Source: Psilocybe azurescens
Taxonomy: Eukaryota; Basidiomycota; Agaricomycetes; Agaricales; Agrocybaceae
Direction: 5' to 3'
Length of the DNA: 60,934 nucleotides
Assembly (NCBI GenBank): GCA_023853785.1
Contig: JAJIRX010000886.1
Span: forward strand, 1 to 60,934
Under the pieces are notes generated by a model, which worked only from the letters and a program-made list of their open reading frames with translations, had not been told where the DNA came from and did no database searches. Made by a program: the position numbers and the translations under genes. This document shows positions 26,181 to 39,136 of this stretch, piece by piece. Every line of letters begins with the position of its first letter. Within the stretch, counting starts at the first letter, position 1.

Positions 26181-26973
26181 TTTGATTTGATAAGTAAGGA
26201 GAGCTGGGTATCAGGAACGAGTGATGACGGGATCCTGGAAGGAGAATCTCAAAAGATCGACAATCTGCTCTACATGTGAGGTAAGTTTTGTATGAGATGC
26301 AAGTCTTTTATCCCAATCCAATTTCTGGCTACTCACAGCAGAAGTATATTCAAGGACCCAGGGCTTGCAGGTTGCGGTTCACCTCTGCCACTACTCCTGT
26401 GCGCTAATCTTCACCCGTGTAGCAAGAGGTGGGTCGAGCGACGGGACGTGAGTTCATGTAAGGGGATTCGGACGAATTTATTGGGCATATGTACTAATCC
26501 TAATATCAGGATGCGAGGTTCCATTAATAGGCTGTCCCCGTGAGCTGTGGAGAGAGAAGACAGTCGAAGATTGATACTAGATGCAGAAATAGTATGAGTG
26601 ATAAAACGTCCAAGGCAAATATAGCTCCAGTGATAGAATGTCCTAGGCAATGTACTATGGAAGTAATTGAAAGGCTGCCAATGATGGACCGGTCCAAATC
26701 AATGTCCAAAATGGGGCATACCTTGGTCCATTCTGCGCCCTCTCCGGACCCAGTAGTTTGGCGACGGCATCGTCATATGGCATCGAGACAGCGTGTAGGC
26801 CATAAGGGGGACAATGCAAACTCCACCACGTAACAGCGGTAACGGTGGGGAAGAGGGATGAACCAACCATATGATTGTCCAATTGCTTGAGAACTCAAGG
26901 TCTAATATAGTGCCATAATTCGACGCCCCTTGACATCCTGCTGTCTTTCATCCAGCCGGAATATACCTCATCG
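26181..26973. other. Divergent intergenic region
   Basis: The stretch lies between the starts of the seven-helix protein gene (minus) and the ketol-acid reductoisomerase gene (plus), so it should contain both promoters. Only short chance frames are present. Confidence 0.5.
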
Positions 26974-28527
26974 ATGTCCACCTTGACAAGATGCCTTGCG
27001 CGGCCTGCTTCAAGCGGAGTTCTGACTAGAGTGACGGTCAGACACAGGCCTCAGATCGGCAGCTACTGCAATGCTGTGTCTTTCCATCACCGTACCACTA
27101 GTCTGCCAGCACGATGCATGTCATTAATTTCCCAGTCATCATTCATAAGAAAGGTGACAGTAATTGGTATTCGTCACGGGATTAGGAGAGTCTGAGGAGA
27201 TGGGTTAGACCTCAAGTCCTGTTCATAGCCTCCAAGTTCGCGGAATGAAAAAGGTCAACTTCGGCGGAACGGTGGAAAGTGTATATGAGCGCGGAGATTG
27301 GCCAGTCGCAAAGCTTCAAGAATACTTTAAGAGGAGATACGCTCGCCATCATCGGATATGGGTCTCAAGGGCACGGACAAGCTCTCAACACTCGAGATAA
27401 CGGCCTCAACGTTGTTGTCGGTGTTCGAGAAGGCGGGGTCAGCTGGAAGCAAGCACGGGATGATGGCTGGGTATGTATCAGCATCGGAGTGTCTTTACGT
27501 CCGTGCTATTGATCGACAAGATATCTTGGTAGATCCCTGGAGAGACACTATTCTCGATAGAAGAAGCAATTAATCGAGGTACAATTATCATGAATCTCCT
27601 ATCTGACGCTGCCCAGTCTCAGCTCTGGCCCCAAATATCGCCGTTGATCACCAAGGGAAAAACCCTCTACTTTTCACATGGGTTTTCTCTGACGTACAGT
27701 GAGGACACTGGTGTCGTTCCGTCAAAAGACATCGATATTATCCTGGTCGCCCCTAAGGGTACCGGTCGATCAGTGCGGTCCCTTTTAAGGAAGGCAGGGG
27801 AGTCAACTCTAGCATCGCTGTTTGGCAAGATGTGACTGGAAAAGCAAAGAAAAGGCCATCGCCCTCGGCGTAGCTATCGGCTCTGGATATCTCTACGAAA
27901 CAACTTTCCAGAAGGAAGTGTACTCAGACTTGTTCGGCGAACGAGGGATTGTAGGTGATGTATACAAATATAAATTAGACGCTCATTGACACATTCCCCA
28001 AATAGTTGATGGGTGCTTTAATGGGTATTTTCTTGGCCCAATACAAGGTCCTCCGTGCAAATGGACATTCGCCATCGGAGGCATTCAATGAAACTGTTGA
28101 AGAGGCTACCCAGACTTTGTATCCTCTGATTGGCGAGCACGGGTAAGTAAAATACACGCCCATAAAAACCATCTGGGGTTTACCAACGCTTCAATAATAG
28201 AATGGAATACATGGCTAACGCGTGTTCGACCACCGCACGGCGCGGTGCTCTGGATTGGGCGCCTATCTTTGAAGAGACCACCATGCCAGTCTTTGAAAAG
28301 CTCTACGAAAGCGTCAAAAACGGAACTGAGACCCGTAAAGCCCTCGAGTTCAACGGGAGACCCACGTATCGTCAGGATCTTGCCAAAGAACTGCGCGAGG
28401 TGGACGAGCAGGAAATTTGGCGTGTTGGTATGGCATTAATGACTTATCTAAATGAGTCTGTGACATTTGACACCACCTCTGTACAGGCAAAGTCGTCAGG
28501 TCGCTTCGTCCAGAGAGTCGGAGATGA
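26974..28527 (+). CDS. ILV5: Mitochondrial ketol-acid reductoisomerase
   Basis: It converts 2-acetolactate or 2-aceto-2-hydroxybutyrate to the dihydroxy acids with NADPH and Mg2+, the second shared step of valine, isoleucine and leucine synthesis. The first exon (26974-27153) is a 60-residue presequence rich in Arg and Ser, so import into mitochondria is expected. An intron 27154-27208 leads to [19 protein letters not shown], then the NADPH loop [63 protein letters not shown] (Mg-binding acids) and [13 protein letters not shown]. Further introns are 27471-27532, 27951-28005, 28143-28200 and 28428-28486. The stop is TGA 28525-28527. Three one-base faults break the frame: one extra base near 27331, one missing T at 27783-27786, and one missing A or G near 27846. 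The rest matches yeast Ilv5 closely, so sequence error is likeliest. Confidence 0.94.
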
Positions 28528-30153
28528 TCTCCGTCGCGATGTTTCTAAAAATAGACATTGCGGCGCATCAAAATCAATCAACAGAGGTCGACCTTCAACG
28601 CGTCACGCGTCATGCGTCGTTATTTCACCTTTGCCATTTTGAATCTTTCACATTGTCTCGGCAAACCATGATGCATCAACAACCATCTGATACGGTATAC
28701 ATTCGGTTCATTTCACTTTTTCTCTTATCGAGAGTTCAATCATCGTGCGCGTTAATGCACCCGTGTACCCTCGGGAGTTTTTAAGAAGTATGCCAATGGT
28801 GACAAATTCCCTCCGGTATGGTCGTGGTATCGAACAATTAAATATGGAACAGCACTTTCTCACTGAACTATGTTGGAACCAACAAAATAATAGATGGCCA
28901 AACACTATCAGTGCACACGCATACCAATAGCAAAGAAGCTAGTATCGTATCTTAAACCGGCGATGAGGTTCAAACATAGCAGAAATACCGGGACTCAAAA
29001 TATCATACCGGCAATGCAATGCTCATGCAAGATAATTGAGAGTTTGAGAAAATAAATCTTCTCGCAACGTTGTATGTAATATGTATATCACAAATAGCAC
29101 CCTAGTAGTAGTACTACTGCGGCTTACGCCAGCGACGGCGGCCTCCGGCTGGACATGTGTAAAATTACTACAGTACTTACCAATGACTGGAAATTTTTCA
29201 AATCAAAAATCGAAGTCAATGGGCATTGGCTAACGTGGAATCACTGCATATAATTCTTGTAACATAACCTCACGCCGCCCGGCCGGAGGGGAGAGGCATA
29301 ACGACGTGGGGCTTTTGCAATTGAACCTGTGTTATCATGAGTATCATATTTCGGCTCCAGGGATATTTTCTCATACGTTCGATTCTTAGGAAGACGTTTC
29401 CAGGCCATCATAAATCGAGCTGTGGAGTGGAACTGTGAGCGCTCTGTCATGCTGCATCATGCGAATTGGGGCGAGACCAGGTGACTACAAGTGTGCGGGA
29501 AACAGCTTCAGCTTCCCAGCACCATTCTACCGAGGTCATTCAGTATCACTGAGACTATACAGTGAGTAAACGTTTCAAGCCTAACAGTCTTGTAAGTTGT
29601 CATACATCCTGATTGCGAAGCTGAGCCAGAACTTATTTTGCAACTATCTTCCCACAATGCACATACCTCGGACAAACGCCGGTTGTAGCTTGGGCCGTGA
29701 TAAAGTGATTCTTAGGGGCTGATAAGGACCTGGACAGCAGTGAGCGCCTTCGCAGCTCGAAATAAACCAGAAGCAGCAGCTGAACCTTCTTCTCAATGAA
29801 CGCTTCTATATGCCAGTCATTGGCAAGGGATCAAAATGTCTTCCTGACCGATGTCTTCGCTCTCCAATATTCAGAATCGAGGTATAGGAGACATGGCAAG
29901 GATCTTTGGATGGCTATCGCATCAACTAACGCAGATATGGAAATTGAGCATCAGACCTCAGGCTCCAGACCTCATGCTCGTTATTCGGTTTGGTGCGACC
30001 TCATGCCTCACGATCTTGGAGCATGAGCTTGTTCATCACTGTACATGAGGGTACATATATTAACGATCTGATCGCGAAAGACCTACGTTGGACTAAAATT
30101 TAACACGTCTATGGACGGATCCAGAATCCAGATCCCATCATCATGAAGGAGAG
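28528..30153. other. Convergent intergenic region, 1.6 kb
   Basis: It separates the 3' ends of the reductoisomerase gene (plus) and the mitochondrial carrier gene (minus). No coding region is recognised. A GC-rich patch at 29120-29310 contains a loosely inverted pair (CCTCCGGCTGG near 29140 and CCGGCCGGAGG near 29280), possibly a decayed insertion; evidence is weak. Confidence 0.45.
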
Positions 30154-31749
30154 CTAAGACTGGCGTGACCTGATTTTTCTGTAGAGGTTGATGATCAGGT
30201 CGTTAGCAGTTAGAGTAATTATACTGAAGGTAAGGATTCAAATTTCAGTGCAAATATTTGGGTTGAAGAGTCTGCGAGGTTACGTACGTGTGCGGCGTTA
30301 TACGCAGAAAATGCGCTGCGGTACCTGTATATATAATAAATAAAGTCAGTTGAAGATATACCTCCAAGAATATCGACACAACGCAATGCGACGGCAGACC
30401 TTTGTACCATCCCAAAACGCCTTCGATTTTCGCAATCTTCCATAGTGCATCTATAGGATTCCTGTAAAGAGCCCCTACAGTTCTCCCGTTTGGTAGGGTC
30501 TTTGTAGGTTGGTTGTACATCCGTGTAAGGACCTATTGAACGAAATGAGATCAATTGAAAAATCAAATTCAGAAACTGTTGACAGATTTCATATATACTC
30601 ACAGTGTCTGTCGGCTGCATAATTGCTAGCTGAAACCCGGGGAACCCATATGAGATACTTGGCTCATGGCGTGAGTATATTACGAAGTGACTTACAACAA
30701 AGAGACCAGAAACCGAACTGCTGATCAGATATGTCCAGAAACTTTCCGCAGATAAGATGCCCCTATTCACGAGTTGGCGTTTCGTCCACATATATGAGGG
30801 TACTTGGACCTGATAATCAGTTTTGATATATCGGCATCTTGAAAGTCTCGAAGTGGTTCTCAAGGAAGATTGACTTACTGATGATCCCATAGCGGTACGC
30901 AAGACCGCTGCATTGGTCCCTCGCAATAGACCCCGGAATCCTTCTTCTCTGATAACTGATGAAAGTGCATTGAATGAATTTCTATAGTGGCGCTGGGTGC
31001 CCACAGGTAGACTGGGAGAGTATGCTTGCATGCGTGCTTTGATCAAGAATAGAGGATTGCCCAAGGTGGCTATGGACCCGAGTTAGAACACAATCGTCTT
31101 GGCACTAGAGATAATTCAAAGTCTCAAAAGTGCGAACCTCCTACAGCACCACTCGTAGCACCAGCAAGGACTGATGTCGCGGTATTTTGTTCCGTGGGTG
31201 ACAGGCCAAGAAAGTTATTTGCTGTCTGTCTGAACGGTTCGTAGAATCCTGTGGTCTCATTGGACGCTGGATGTTATCACGGGTCGGAAGAACCCACCTA
31301 ATCGTGCACCATTTACTAGAATCTGGGAACGAAGCTCGTGAAACGATTGAATAAAGCCAGGTGAGTACCCACCTGATACACGTACTGTATAAAAAATCTC
31401 AGAATAATTATACACGTCTTTCAAGTTGATATGACAGATCACATACTGCGGGAGCCAGTCCCCTCTGTATCCCTCGGATACCCTCATTTCGGGTCGTCTT
31501 GACTAGAACATCTAAAGTGTTCCTGTACACCCTCTTGGAATTGTCTTTCACGAGTTCGCCTTGAAGTTGGAGGCGCGTCTTTGCAACCTCGGCAGGGTTT
31601 GATACAGTTACCTAATCAAGAGGCCAATGTTGTTCGATATGTGACCACGCAAGGCATACAGTTGGGACTCACCGCGCAACATGCAGCGATACCCCCAGAA
31701 TGAACGCTTCTGGTGTTGATAGAGGCTGGGGACTGGAGGGCGAAGCCAT
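30154..31749 (-). CDS. OAC1: Mitochondrial carrier, oxaloacetate/sulfate (OAC1) type
   Basis: It is a member of the SLC25 family in the inner mitochondrial membrane. The yeast homologue moves oxaloacetate, sulfate, thiosulfate and alpha-isopropylmalate. The start is ATG 31749 (MASPSSPQPLSTPEAFILGG) and the stop TAG 30154-30156. The three repeat signatures are seen: NPAEVAKTRLQLQ, GNPLFLIKARMQAYS and QPTDTVLTRMYNQP. Other matching blocks are NEGIRGIQRGLAPA, NGARLGFYEPFRQTANNF, REEGFRGLLRGTNAAVLRT and KIEGVLGWYKG followed by FLRITPHT. The last exon encodes IITLTANDLIINLYRKIR. About ten exons keep phase without correction where checked. The match to Oac1 across the whole length is better than to other carriers I know, but substrate assignment is by homology. 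Confidence 0.87.
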
Positions 31750-32795
31750 CAGGGAGGTGGACAATAGATGGAGATTCAAGAAGCCAACTAGGCTTAACAG
31801 GCCCAGTCAGCCTGTGGGAAAGGGAAGGCGCGGGCTTGCGTCACAGAAGAGCGACTGCCTAACTGACCGGAACACATAAATAGAATCCAGACGCAATGGA
31901 ACATGATGCCATGAACGGAACCACACGCTCGTGGCTATCAGCTCTCAGAGAACGCTCGATAATAACTACAAACTACACAAATAGTCCATTTGTGATCCAT
32001 CAAGAGCATGAGCCAGTTTTAGTGATCATAATAAGAAAAGTTGTGAAATGTGCACATTGCGTGTTTGCCCAAGTATAGCCTAGGAAGGCATTCTCGTCTC
32101 GATATTGATAAAGCTCTAGATTAACTGGCGACGGTTGATGTCGGATCTATAAAATATATTAGGACATATATTCGCACGCTTGTTCAAACCGAACTGGAAA
32201 GCAAATCTTGAGCAAACCTCTTTCTTAACCTGGAACTAGAACCGGTTCCATCCTCACATTGTCAACAGAATGCTTGCACACGTTTACTGAGGCTTGTACA
32301 ACAAACCCTGAACTGGCCTTCCATGCGGGATGTTGGATACTTTCATGCAAGCATCAGATGCACTTCTGTGTGTCCTGCACTGTTCGGATGGATTACATAT
32401 ACACTTCCATGCTATCGTAAGTATTATGACGAACAGCCAGTATTTGGTGGGCTAATTCTTCTTCGTTTGTATCTCTGGAAGGAAAATCTGATTAATCGTC
32501 CCCGCCCTTTTTAGAGCGCTGAAGCAGCGCTGTGTGAGACTCAATGATGTTTATAGATGCATAGATACCCTCCATTTTTCGGAGAAGCCCTAGCCCACCG
32601 GACCTCATCATAGATCATAGAAGGCTGCATAACATCCCCCGAACGGCATCATGGAGTCATCTAAGTTTGCCTTATTGAACTGAGGGTCACGAATAGCATG
32701 CACAGCACGCGTTCGAAGTTATCCCGGCTTATAAAGGACCGGGCGCAGATTCTTATTCTCTCTTCGCACGAACTCCCTTCTTCCAAGCTGCTAGT
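31750..32795. other. Divergent intergenic region between two organic-acid transporter genes
   Basis: This 1.05-kb region lies between the start codons of the OAC1-type carrier (minus) and the monocarboxylate-transporter-like gene (plus). It includes a TATAAA box for the plus-strand gene at 32730-32735 and a short perfect hairpin AGCGCTG-AAG-CAGCGCT near 32513-32529. No coding region is recognised. Confidence 0.5.
32730..32735 (+). promoter_or_regulatory. TATA box of the monocarboxylate-transporter-like gene
   Basis: TATAAA sits 61 bases upstream of the ATG at 32796, a usual distance in fungal genes with short leaders. Confidence 0.55.
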
Positions 32796-34901
32796 ATGCA
32801 CGACCACTCTACTTTAGACGTCTCTTCTGGTACAGAAAGTGAAAAACACGAAGTCAACTCTCATGTGGTGCCGGTTGACGATACTTTGGACCTCGAGGAT
32901 ATTTACGTGGAGGGTAAATCGAGAGCTTGGAGCACTGGTAAGTGTTGTTCCAAACTACATGCGTTAGAATTTTGATATCGATATCTTCATCAGTGATAGG
33001 GGCTTGCTTGATACAATTTTGCGCTGTTGGCGTGGTATGCTAAAAATCACGTTTCCAACATCGATCACAACTCAGAGCCTCGTAGTTATCGTCATTCGGA
33101 GTCTTCCAGGAATTTTTCACCACCTCGTGGCTTACAAACCAGAGTGCGTCCACAATAAGCTGGATTGGCAGCATCCAGATCTTCCTGGAATATGTTATTT
33201 CGCCTCTGGGAGGAGAGCTGTAAGTCAATCTGTCCTCTCCGACTACTTTCGACAACGTATCTTCCTTTCGAAAGTCTCGACCGAGGTTACTTTCGCATAA
33301 CGGTCGTCGCCGGATGCACGCTATTCTTGTTCTGCCTTTTCATGCTCTCCTTCGCCGCTCAAAACCATTATTATCAGGTTAGGCGGTCTCGTTTATACTT
33401 CATGCGATATTTTCTCATAGGTGGGATCCCGTAGATATTATTATCCCAGGGGATCGGGATGGGACTGGGGATAGGGCTTCTGTTCCTGCCTACATCGGTC
33501 GTGTCAATCCGACATTTTCGACGCAATCAGGCATTCGTGATGGTAAATACGTTACAGCCTCCCCACGCTCGTAATTCTTTACGAAGATAACGTTACAGGG
33601 GATTGTGGACTCGACAATCTCATTGGGCGGCGTAGTGTTCTCCAGTGAGCCAACTTAACTGTCTGCCTAGCCATTTGACTATTCACTAATGCATTCTTTT
33701 TCTTGGTAAGTTTCCCTCAATTATATGTTTCACGGTAATATCGGCTTTGCATGGGGCGTCCGTATTATCTCGCTCGTGACATTGGTCTTCTTCGTACTGG
33801 GTATCCTCCTCATGTCCATGCCTAAGCCTGCGCCTCAAATATCATCATCCCCCGCTTTACCTCCCGCAGCTGTCGTCCGCGCAAGCTGGACCGCAGTCCT
33901 CAAAGACGCGAGAGATGACTGGCCGTACATCCTAGTCCTATGTCAAGGCTTCATCATGTCCCTCGGAACCTTCGTTCCCCCACGTACGTGCAGCTGTTCG
34001 CTGAGACGCACGGCACCTCGAAACAGGCATCGTTCTACGCGCTCGCTGTGCTCAACTTTTCGGGTGTGTTCGGCCGGATTATTCCTAATTATCTAGGGGA
34101 TAAGTTTGGGGTGTTGAATGTCTACATCCCTTGTTTGGCAACGACGGGTGAGACGGCATCTGGGATATCTATTTTTGAATTTGGGCGTCCTACTAACACA
34201 CGAGATGCATACCGTAGGCGCCCTATGTTTTGCCATGCTCGGCGCTGGAACTCCGCAGGGTGTCTTTCCATTTGCGATTTTGTAAGTCTTTGGATCGACT
34301 TTTTTAGGTTGACATAGACCTCTAATGGGTGGATTATAGTTATGGATTTTTCTTTGGAGCTAGTGCGTCTTGAATCCAGATGAATAAACGAATCAGGGGT
34401 GTATTCTAACATCCATCCAACGTACTCTACAGCGAACGGGATGTATCTCCCTCTCATCAACTCATTAAGCACAGGAAGTGCCGATCACCTATGGTACGTC
34501 GTTTCTACTCTAGTCCTCAACAGGGAATTTTGTCGTGGTATCTCAGCTCACATATACCCATCCTGTGACTTTGACGAGCAGGAAGCGGTGTGGTATCTCG
34601 CTCATCCCGCCAGCTATCGCAGCACTCATCGGGCTACCGATAACTGGGAGTATATTGGGACCCAATTTTATATGGTGGCGAGGAATTTTGTTCGCGTCGG
34701 TGCGTATCTACAACCATTCGTCACTTTGATCCCGTTTGGTGATTCTGAATCCAATATGCTTATACTCAGATGACCATGCTGGTCGCCACTATACTTGTAA
34801 TCGCCGCGAAGATCTTGTTTGATAGAAAAAACGCGTTGGCGCTCGAGAAAAAACTCGCCATTGGTCAGCCTCAGGCTGTCGACGTCAAGCACGAGATTTA
34901 G
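32796..34901 (+). CDS. MFS transporter, monocarboxylate transporter-like
   Basis: The start is ATG 32796 (MHDHSTLDVSSGTESEKHEV), giving a cytoplasmic N-terminus, and the stop is TAG 34899-34901. Membrane segments and family blocks in order: AVGVLSSFGVFQEFFTTSWL, TISWIGSIQIFLEYVISPL, GYFRITVVAGCTLFLFC, GIGMGLGIGLLFLPTSVV, GNIGFAWGVRIISLVTLVFF, a cytoplasmic loop (PKPAPQISSSPALPPA), GVFGRIIPNYLGDKFGVLN, LIPPAIAALIGLPITGSILG, and MTMLVATILVIAAKIL. The order (short N-tail, GVFQ motif, repeat of six plus six helices, central loop) fits fungal monocarboxylate-permease homologues (MCH/MCT group). Known fungal members move monocarboxylates, riboflavin or secondary metabolites, so substrate is open. 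About ten short introns interrupt it. It shares an intergenic region with an oxaloacetate-type mitochondrial carrier. Confidence 0.82.
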
Positions 34902-35299
34902 AAGAGTTTGGTACGGCCAGAGTCTCATTAGACGTTGATTTTCTTGAAGTGTGTATTTTATTAAATTTATTTGGATCTCTACATAGAGATAAATATGGTA
35001 GAATATTTGGTTAGATGTCTTGTACACCATTAAAATCTGGAATACCCTCAGAGCAACACTAGAGCTTTCGCCGTTTCACGTTAATCAGAACGAGCTGAAA
35101 GCTCAACTTAGACAGCGCTCAGAATAATACAAAGCACAGATTACTCCATTCTATAACTTTAAGATTGTACAGTACATCGGGTATAATGTCGTAATAGATA
35201 AATGGAGGGAAATATAGAGTATATATATACTTACACTATCAATAAGCACGAAATCCACAAACTTGAAAGCAATTTGAACCTTGAAAGCCATGGGACACA
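34902..35299. other. Convergent intergenic region
   Basis: It lies between the stops of the monocarboxylate-transporter-like gene (plus) and the F-box/LRR-like gene (minus). It is AT-rich and holds no recognisable gene; both 3' ends should be here. Confidence 0.5.
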
Positions 35300-37428
35300 T
35301 CACTCGGGCACATTACTTGCAGCAGCAGCAACGCTCGCACCGGCCTGGACGATCCTCGAGCCTCGCCCGCCGCCCGACCCATTGACGACGATCCCAAACG
35401 CCGCAAGCACCGTCAAAAACGCACAGAACAGCAGCACCCGGATCTCCTCCCCGCCGAGCTTCCCTCCACCAGCAGCGCCATAAGACCGCGCAAGCCCGTC
35501 TGCCTGTTGCGCCCGGGGTAGCCCATGGGCCGGAGGTCCGTGCTGTACTTGCGGGTGCGGGTCGACACGCCGAGGCCCAGCGGCCACATGAAGCGGCAGT
35601 ACTCGACGCCGGAGAGGGTGAGCGGCAGCCCGTGCACGTCGCATGCGACTTCGAAGACGCCTGTGGCACGCACGGGCAGGGCGAAGGGGATGAGGGTGCG
35701 GTTGGGGAGGGCGAAGGAGAAGGGGAGCGGAACGGGGTAGACGGGTGGAATAAATGTGAGGGAAAACTTGTGAAGACGTGGGTTGGACTGCGCGATGCGG
35801 GTCGCACCTGATACGAGGGTCTCGTCGCCTGGATATTTGACAATTGTTAGATGTAGGGATCGTAGTTTGGGGAAGCCGCGTATGGTCTTGGCAAATGTGT
35901 CCTGCAGGAGAATAAGATGGGCCAATGACTGCAGACAGAGGGACAGATACTTACGAGTTGAAGAGATGGTTTATGAGCACATGTGAGTTCTAGATGACGT
36001 AACATGGGGCAAGATTGTATGAGCGAACGGAGAAGGTTCGCACTATCGTACATCGAGTGAAGGGTGAATGCAATCTTCAGGCTGGTAAGTGATGGTAGAT
36101 CTCGCAATAGACTGGCCACAGTCGGTACAGATACGTCTCGAGTTTCCACCGGATCACGGAAAGTGACATATTCGATCGTGCGATGGAGGTGCAGGAGAGT
36201 TTGGAGTTGTTGGTGAGTCCCAGAAAAACGAGTCACGTTAGGTAAGGAGGTGGACTCAAGCGTGCTGAAGTGGACAGGTTGGATGGTGTGCCGAGATAGA
36301 CTTAGGGATTCCAAAGACGGGTGTGCCTCCAGGAAAGCGATGAATGGACGTTTCTCCCCCGGGCTTATCGATCGTTGGAACCAATCGACACACACGTCGC
36401 CTAATGTTAACTTCCGCAGTGCTGGCCATCGTCCTTCCAAGATAAGGTGAACATCCGCTGGAACGCTAGAATATCCTTCAATAGCTAATTCCTCAAGGTT
36501 CGGACAGCGATGGATCAGCATGTCCCAGAATTTCCGTAACACAGCGTGTTCCTCTGTAGCACTTTGTTTATTATGACATCATGGGTTGAAAGGAATGCTG
36601 AATGCTGACCATCCACGAACATGTCGATTTGATTTTCGAAAAAGCCGTGCTTCAGGTTCAAATTGAATCCCATAAGATCTTTGAAATCGTATAACTAAAG
36701 AGGATAAATTGCAGGATAAATGGTGAAAATTTCAAGGGACGCACATGACTTCTCGGGTGGGGAATGGTTGCACCAACTGAAATCCCCACGTATCGAAGTT
36801 GGGGGCAGCTACGAACTATGTCAGGGTGTACTACGTTAGTGATGTATTGTTCTGCGACGTACCCCATACGCAAGGCAAACCACATCTCATCTAACAAAGG
36901 CAGCTCATCTGCATCCCAGTGAAACCTGACTAGTGCATCCAAGCACATCCCCGATGCGATATTCCGTATGGCCGATGCAACTTCAATATTCTCGATGAAC
37001 GTCAGGTTCTGCTTGCGTGCGTGTGGTCGTATGACGAGTCGTCGGACATGTCGAGCGATGTCGGTGCGTCGGGAAAGCATGCCTAACGTCATACAGCACT
37101 GCTCCACCGATTGCAAGACGACTGTTTCGTAAAGCACTGCAGACACATTAGTGAAGACGTATTTAGACTAAATTTCTGTCGTTATTTGCCATAGGATTGG
37201 GGTGTGTGTTGTACGCACGGTGAGGCACAGGTTCAAGAGATCGAGGCGGGTCTCCATAAAGGAGGCGATTTCGATGAGCAAATCCCCGGGTGCGATGGCT
37301 AGGGGTGATCCTCTGCGTTTGCTCGTATCGTATGCCATGTCAACGAAGGGGTGCACTTCTAGGGAGGTGTCAACTGGAGGGGGCACTACGGTTGTGGTGG
37401 CGGTGGAAATAAGAACAGAAAACATCAA
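35300..37428 (-). CDS. F-box/LRR-like protein with C-terminal membrane segment
   Basis: The start is ATG 37428 or 37338. An F-box-like segment follows (LAIAPGDLLIEIASFMETRL). The body has repeated leucine-rich units such as CPNLEELAIEGY, WPALRKLTLGDV, HPSLESLSLSRH, LPSLTSLKIAFT, CPMLRHLELTC and FPKLRSLHLTIVKYPG. F-box proteins recruit substrates to SCF ubiquitin ligases. The family is very large in Agaricomycetes. The last exon carries a hydrophobic helix (IRVLLFCAFLTVLAAFGIVV, 35443-35384) followed by a short Gly/Ala-rich end. This is unusual for an F-box protein and would tether it to a membrane by its tail. Reading into that helix requires one additional C in the run at 35512-35514; without it the protein ends in an unrelated Gly/Cys-rich frame. 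The tail therefore depends on a one-base correction. Confidence 0.72.
35384..35443 (-). other. Predicted C-terminal transmembrane helix of the F-box/LRR-like protein
   Basis: Twenty hydrophobic residues are flanked by charged GGEE on one side and a Gly-rich end on the other. This suits a tail anchor. It lies downstream of the one-base frame change at 35512-35514. Confidence 0.5.
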
Positions 37429-39136
37429 GAAATGGCCGACTCTTTATCGGCGTCGGACTCAGCCAGCATATCGGATTCGGCGACCGGCCACAATTCACTA
37501 TATACTACTGTTTCACACGATACTTGTTACACAACTCAGTTTCTCCTCTTACCAGTGCGACGGTTTTCAGTTCCTCAATCTCTTTCACTTTTTGTGGTGC
37601 ATATAGCGTTCGATCTCCTATAGCCGGTGGGGAGTTGATAAAGATAGCGGCTAGCTACCAGTGGTAGCAGCGACAACCCATGCACGTCCGTCATCACCTG
37701 AGGCCGACCACAGAAGTAAACAATCGGACCGTTTCTTTGGGGTAAGTATTCGATTGATGATCCGGACCAAAGGAAGGAGCAGTTTTCAGTCAATGTCATT
37801 GGCCAAAGTGCAATGTGCAGTGTGCTACCCCAGGTAATTTCTCACTCCTTTCGATTGGTTGTTTAATGATATATCACTGGCATACAAACACCCACTTGTT
37901 TACTTTCTGCCAGACGGGCATCGAAGGCTAGGCCAGGCTCAAAGATTGTCGGCCTCAGTGCTTCTAAACTGATCGGGTCCTGCCAGTGATATCCTCGTGT
38001 CTTCGAGCTCGATGTGTACGATCCTGGAATTCGTTGCTAGTGCTATTCTAAGTCAAGCATTCGCATGGTGATTAAAGGCGCTGGGGCGGAGTCTATCTGT
38101 CATGGAATAAACTTCATCGGCTAACGAGTCTACATTGCAATTCTATTGAGCGAATACGCCTTTTCTTTCTCCAATCTTGGTTACAATTTGCCGACGGTTC
38201 CTGTGGTCACCCATCTGACGCTGGGTATCCCGAATCTCTATATGCATACAGACTCCGCAGAGCAGGAGCTTTGTGTCTGATAACCCATCGAAATCAGTCT
38301 GCTCCAGAGAGTAGTAGATCCACTATCAAATATGCAATGATTTGAAGCTTTCGGGAGACTTTACTGGACAAGTCTTGAAGAAGTCATAGCAAGAAGAGCT
38401 GAAATTTACTACCACTGGACGAATAGCGCTAACTCTGACCCCCAAGTTGGCAATTGCCGACCCCGACATAGGTTCGGAACAAGCAGCCAGCTTCAAAATA
38501 TCAAAATATTGCAGCAAACATTCACCGACGAAGAACGGCGGCTTGGAACGAACCTACTATTTTAAACACGGCATTTTCGGCAGAGCACCCCGATAACAAG
38601 CATGGACAAGTACGCGCTGTCAAACTGTGAGACGCGGCCTCGGAAGCGCGGCTATTCGTCTTGCATTCATACCTCAACCATCTTTTTATTGCCCGAGCGT
38701 CCTTATTTGATCCTTTACAATTTAGGGACCTGTTTTATGTACCTGTGAGACGACTCCGGCTATGTCTCTCTGACCTGTAAGGCCTTGACAGAGCGTGGTT
38801 CGTCTCGCAGAAACTTGGAGAATTTGCCACGAATCGCGGCCGTGGGCCACCTATTTTGGATCTTTGTGCGCAAGAACTGACCCATACACTCGTGTGGTCA
38901 TGTAAATGCACTTAAGTCTCTCGGGAACTCAGTGATCACATTTTTGCGAACACCTTATACTCCTTTGGCCAACAACCCTAACAGTGTCGACTCATTCAAA
39001 CTAAACATGATATGGCCAGGATTTCCATTATGGTGCAATTGTAGTGAGTTTCTTCTCCTTTTAACCCTATCCGTTAAAGTAAAAAAAATGCTAATCGGAA
39101 ATTTCATACGCAAGTTGACGCGACAAAACAGAATAT
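37429..39136. other. Intergenic region, 1.7 kb
   Basis: Between the start of the F-box/LRR-like gene and the 3' end of the lysozyme gene (both minus) I see no gene. All frames are short and lack family features. Confidence 0.5.

Noticed and set aside
29101..29310. GC-rich inverted patch as a second transposable element
   Set aside because: The inverted match is short and imperfect, and no target duplication is visible.
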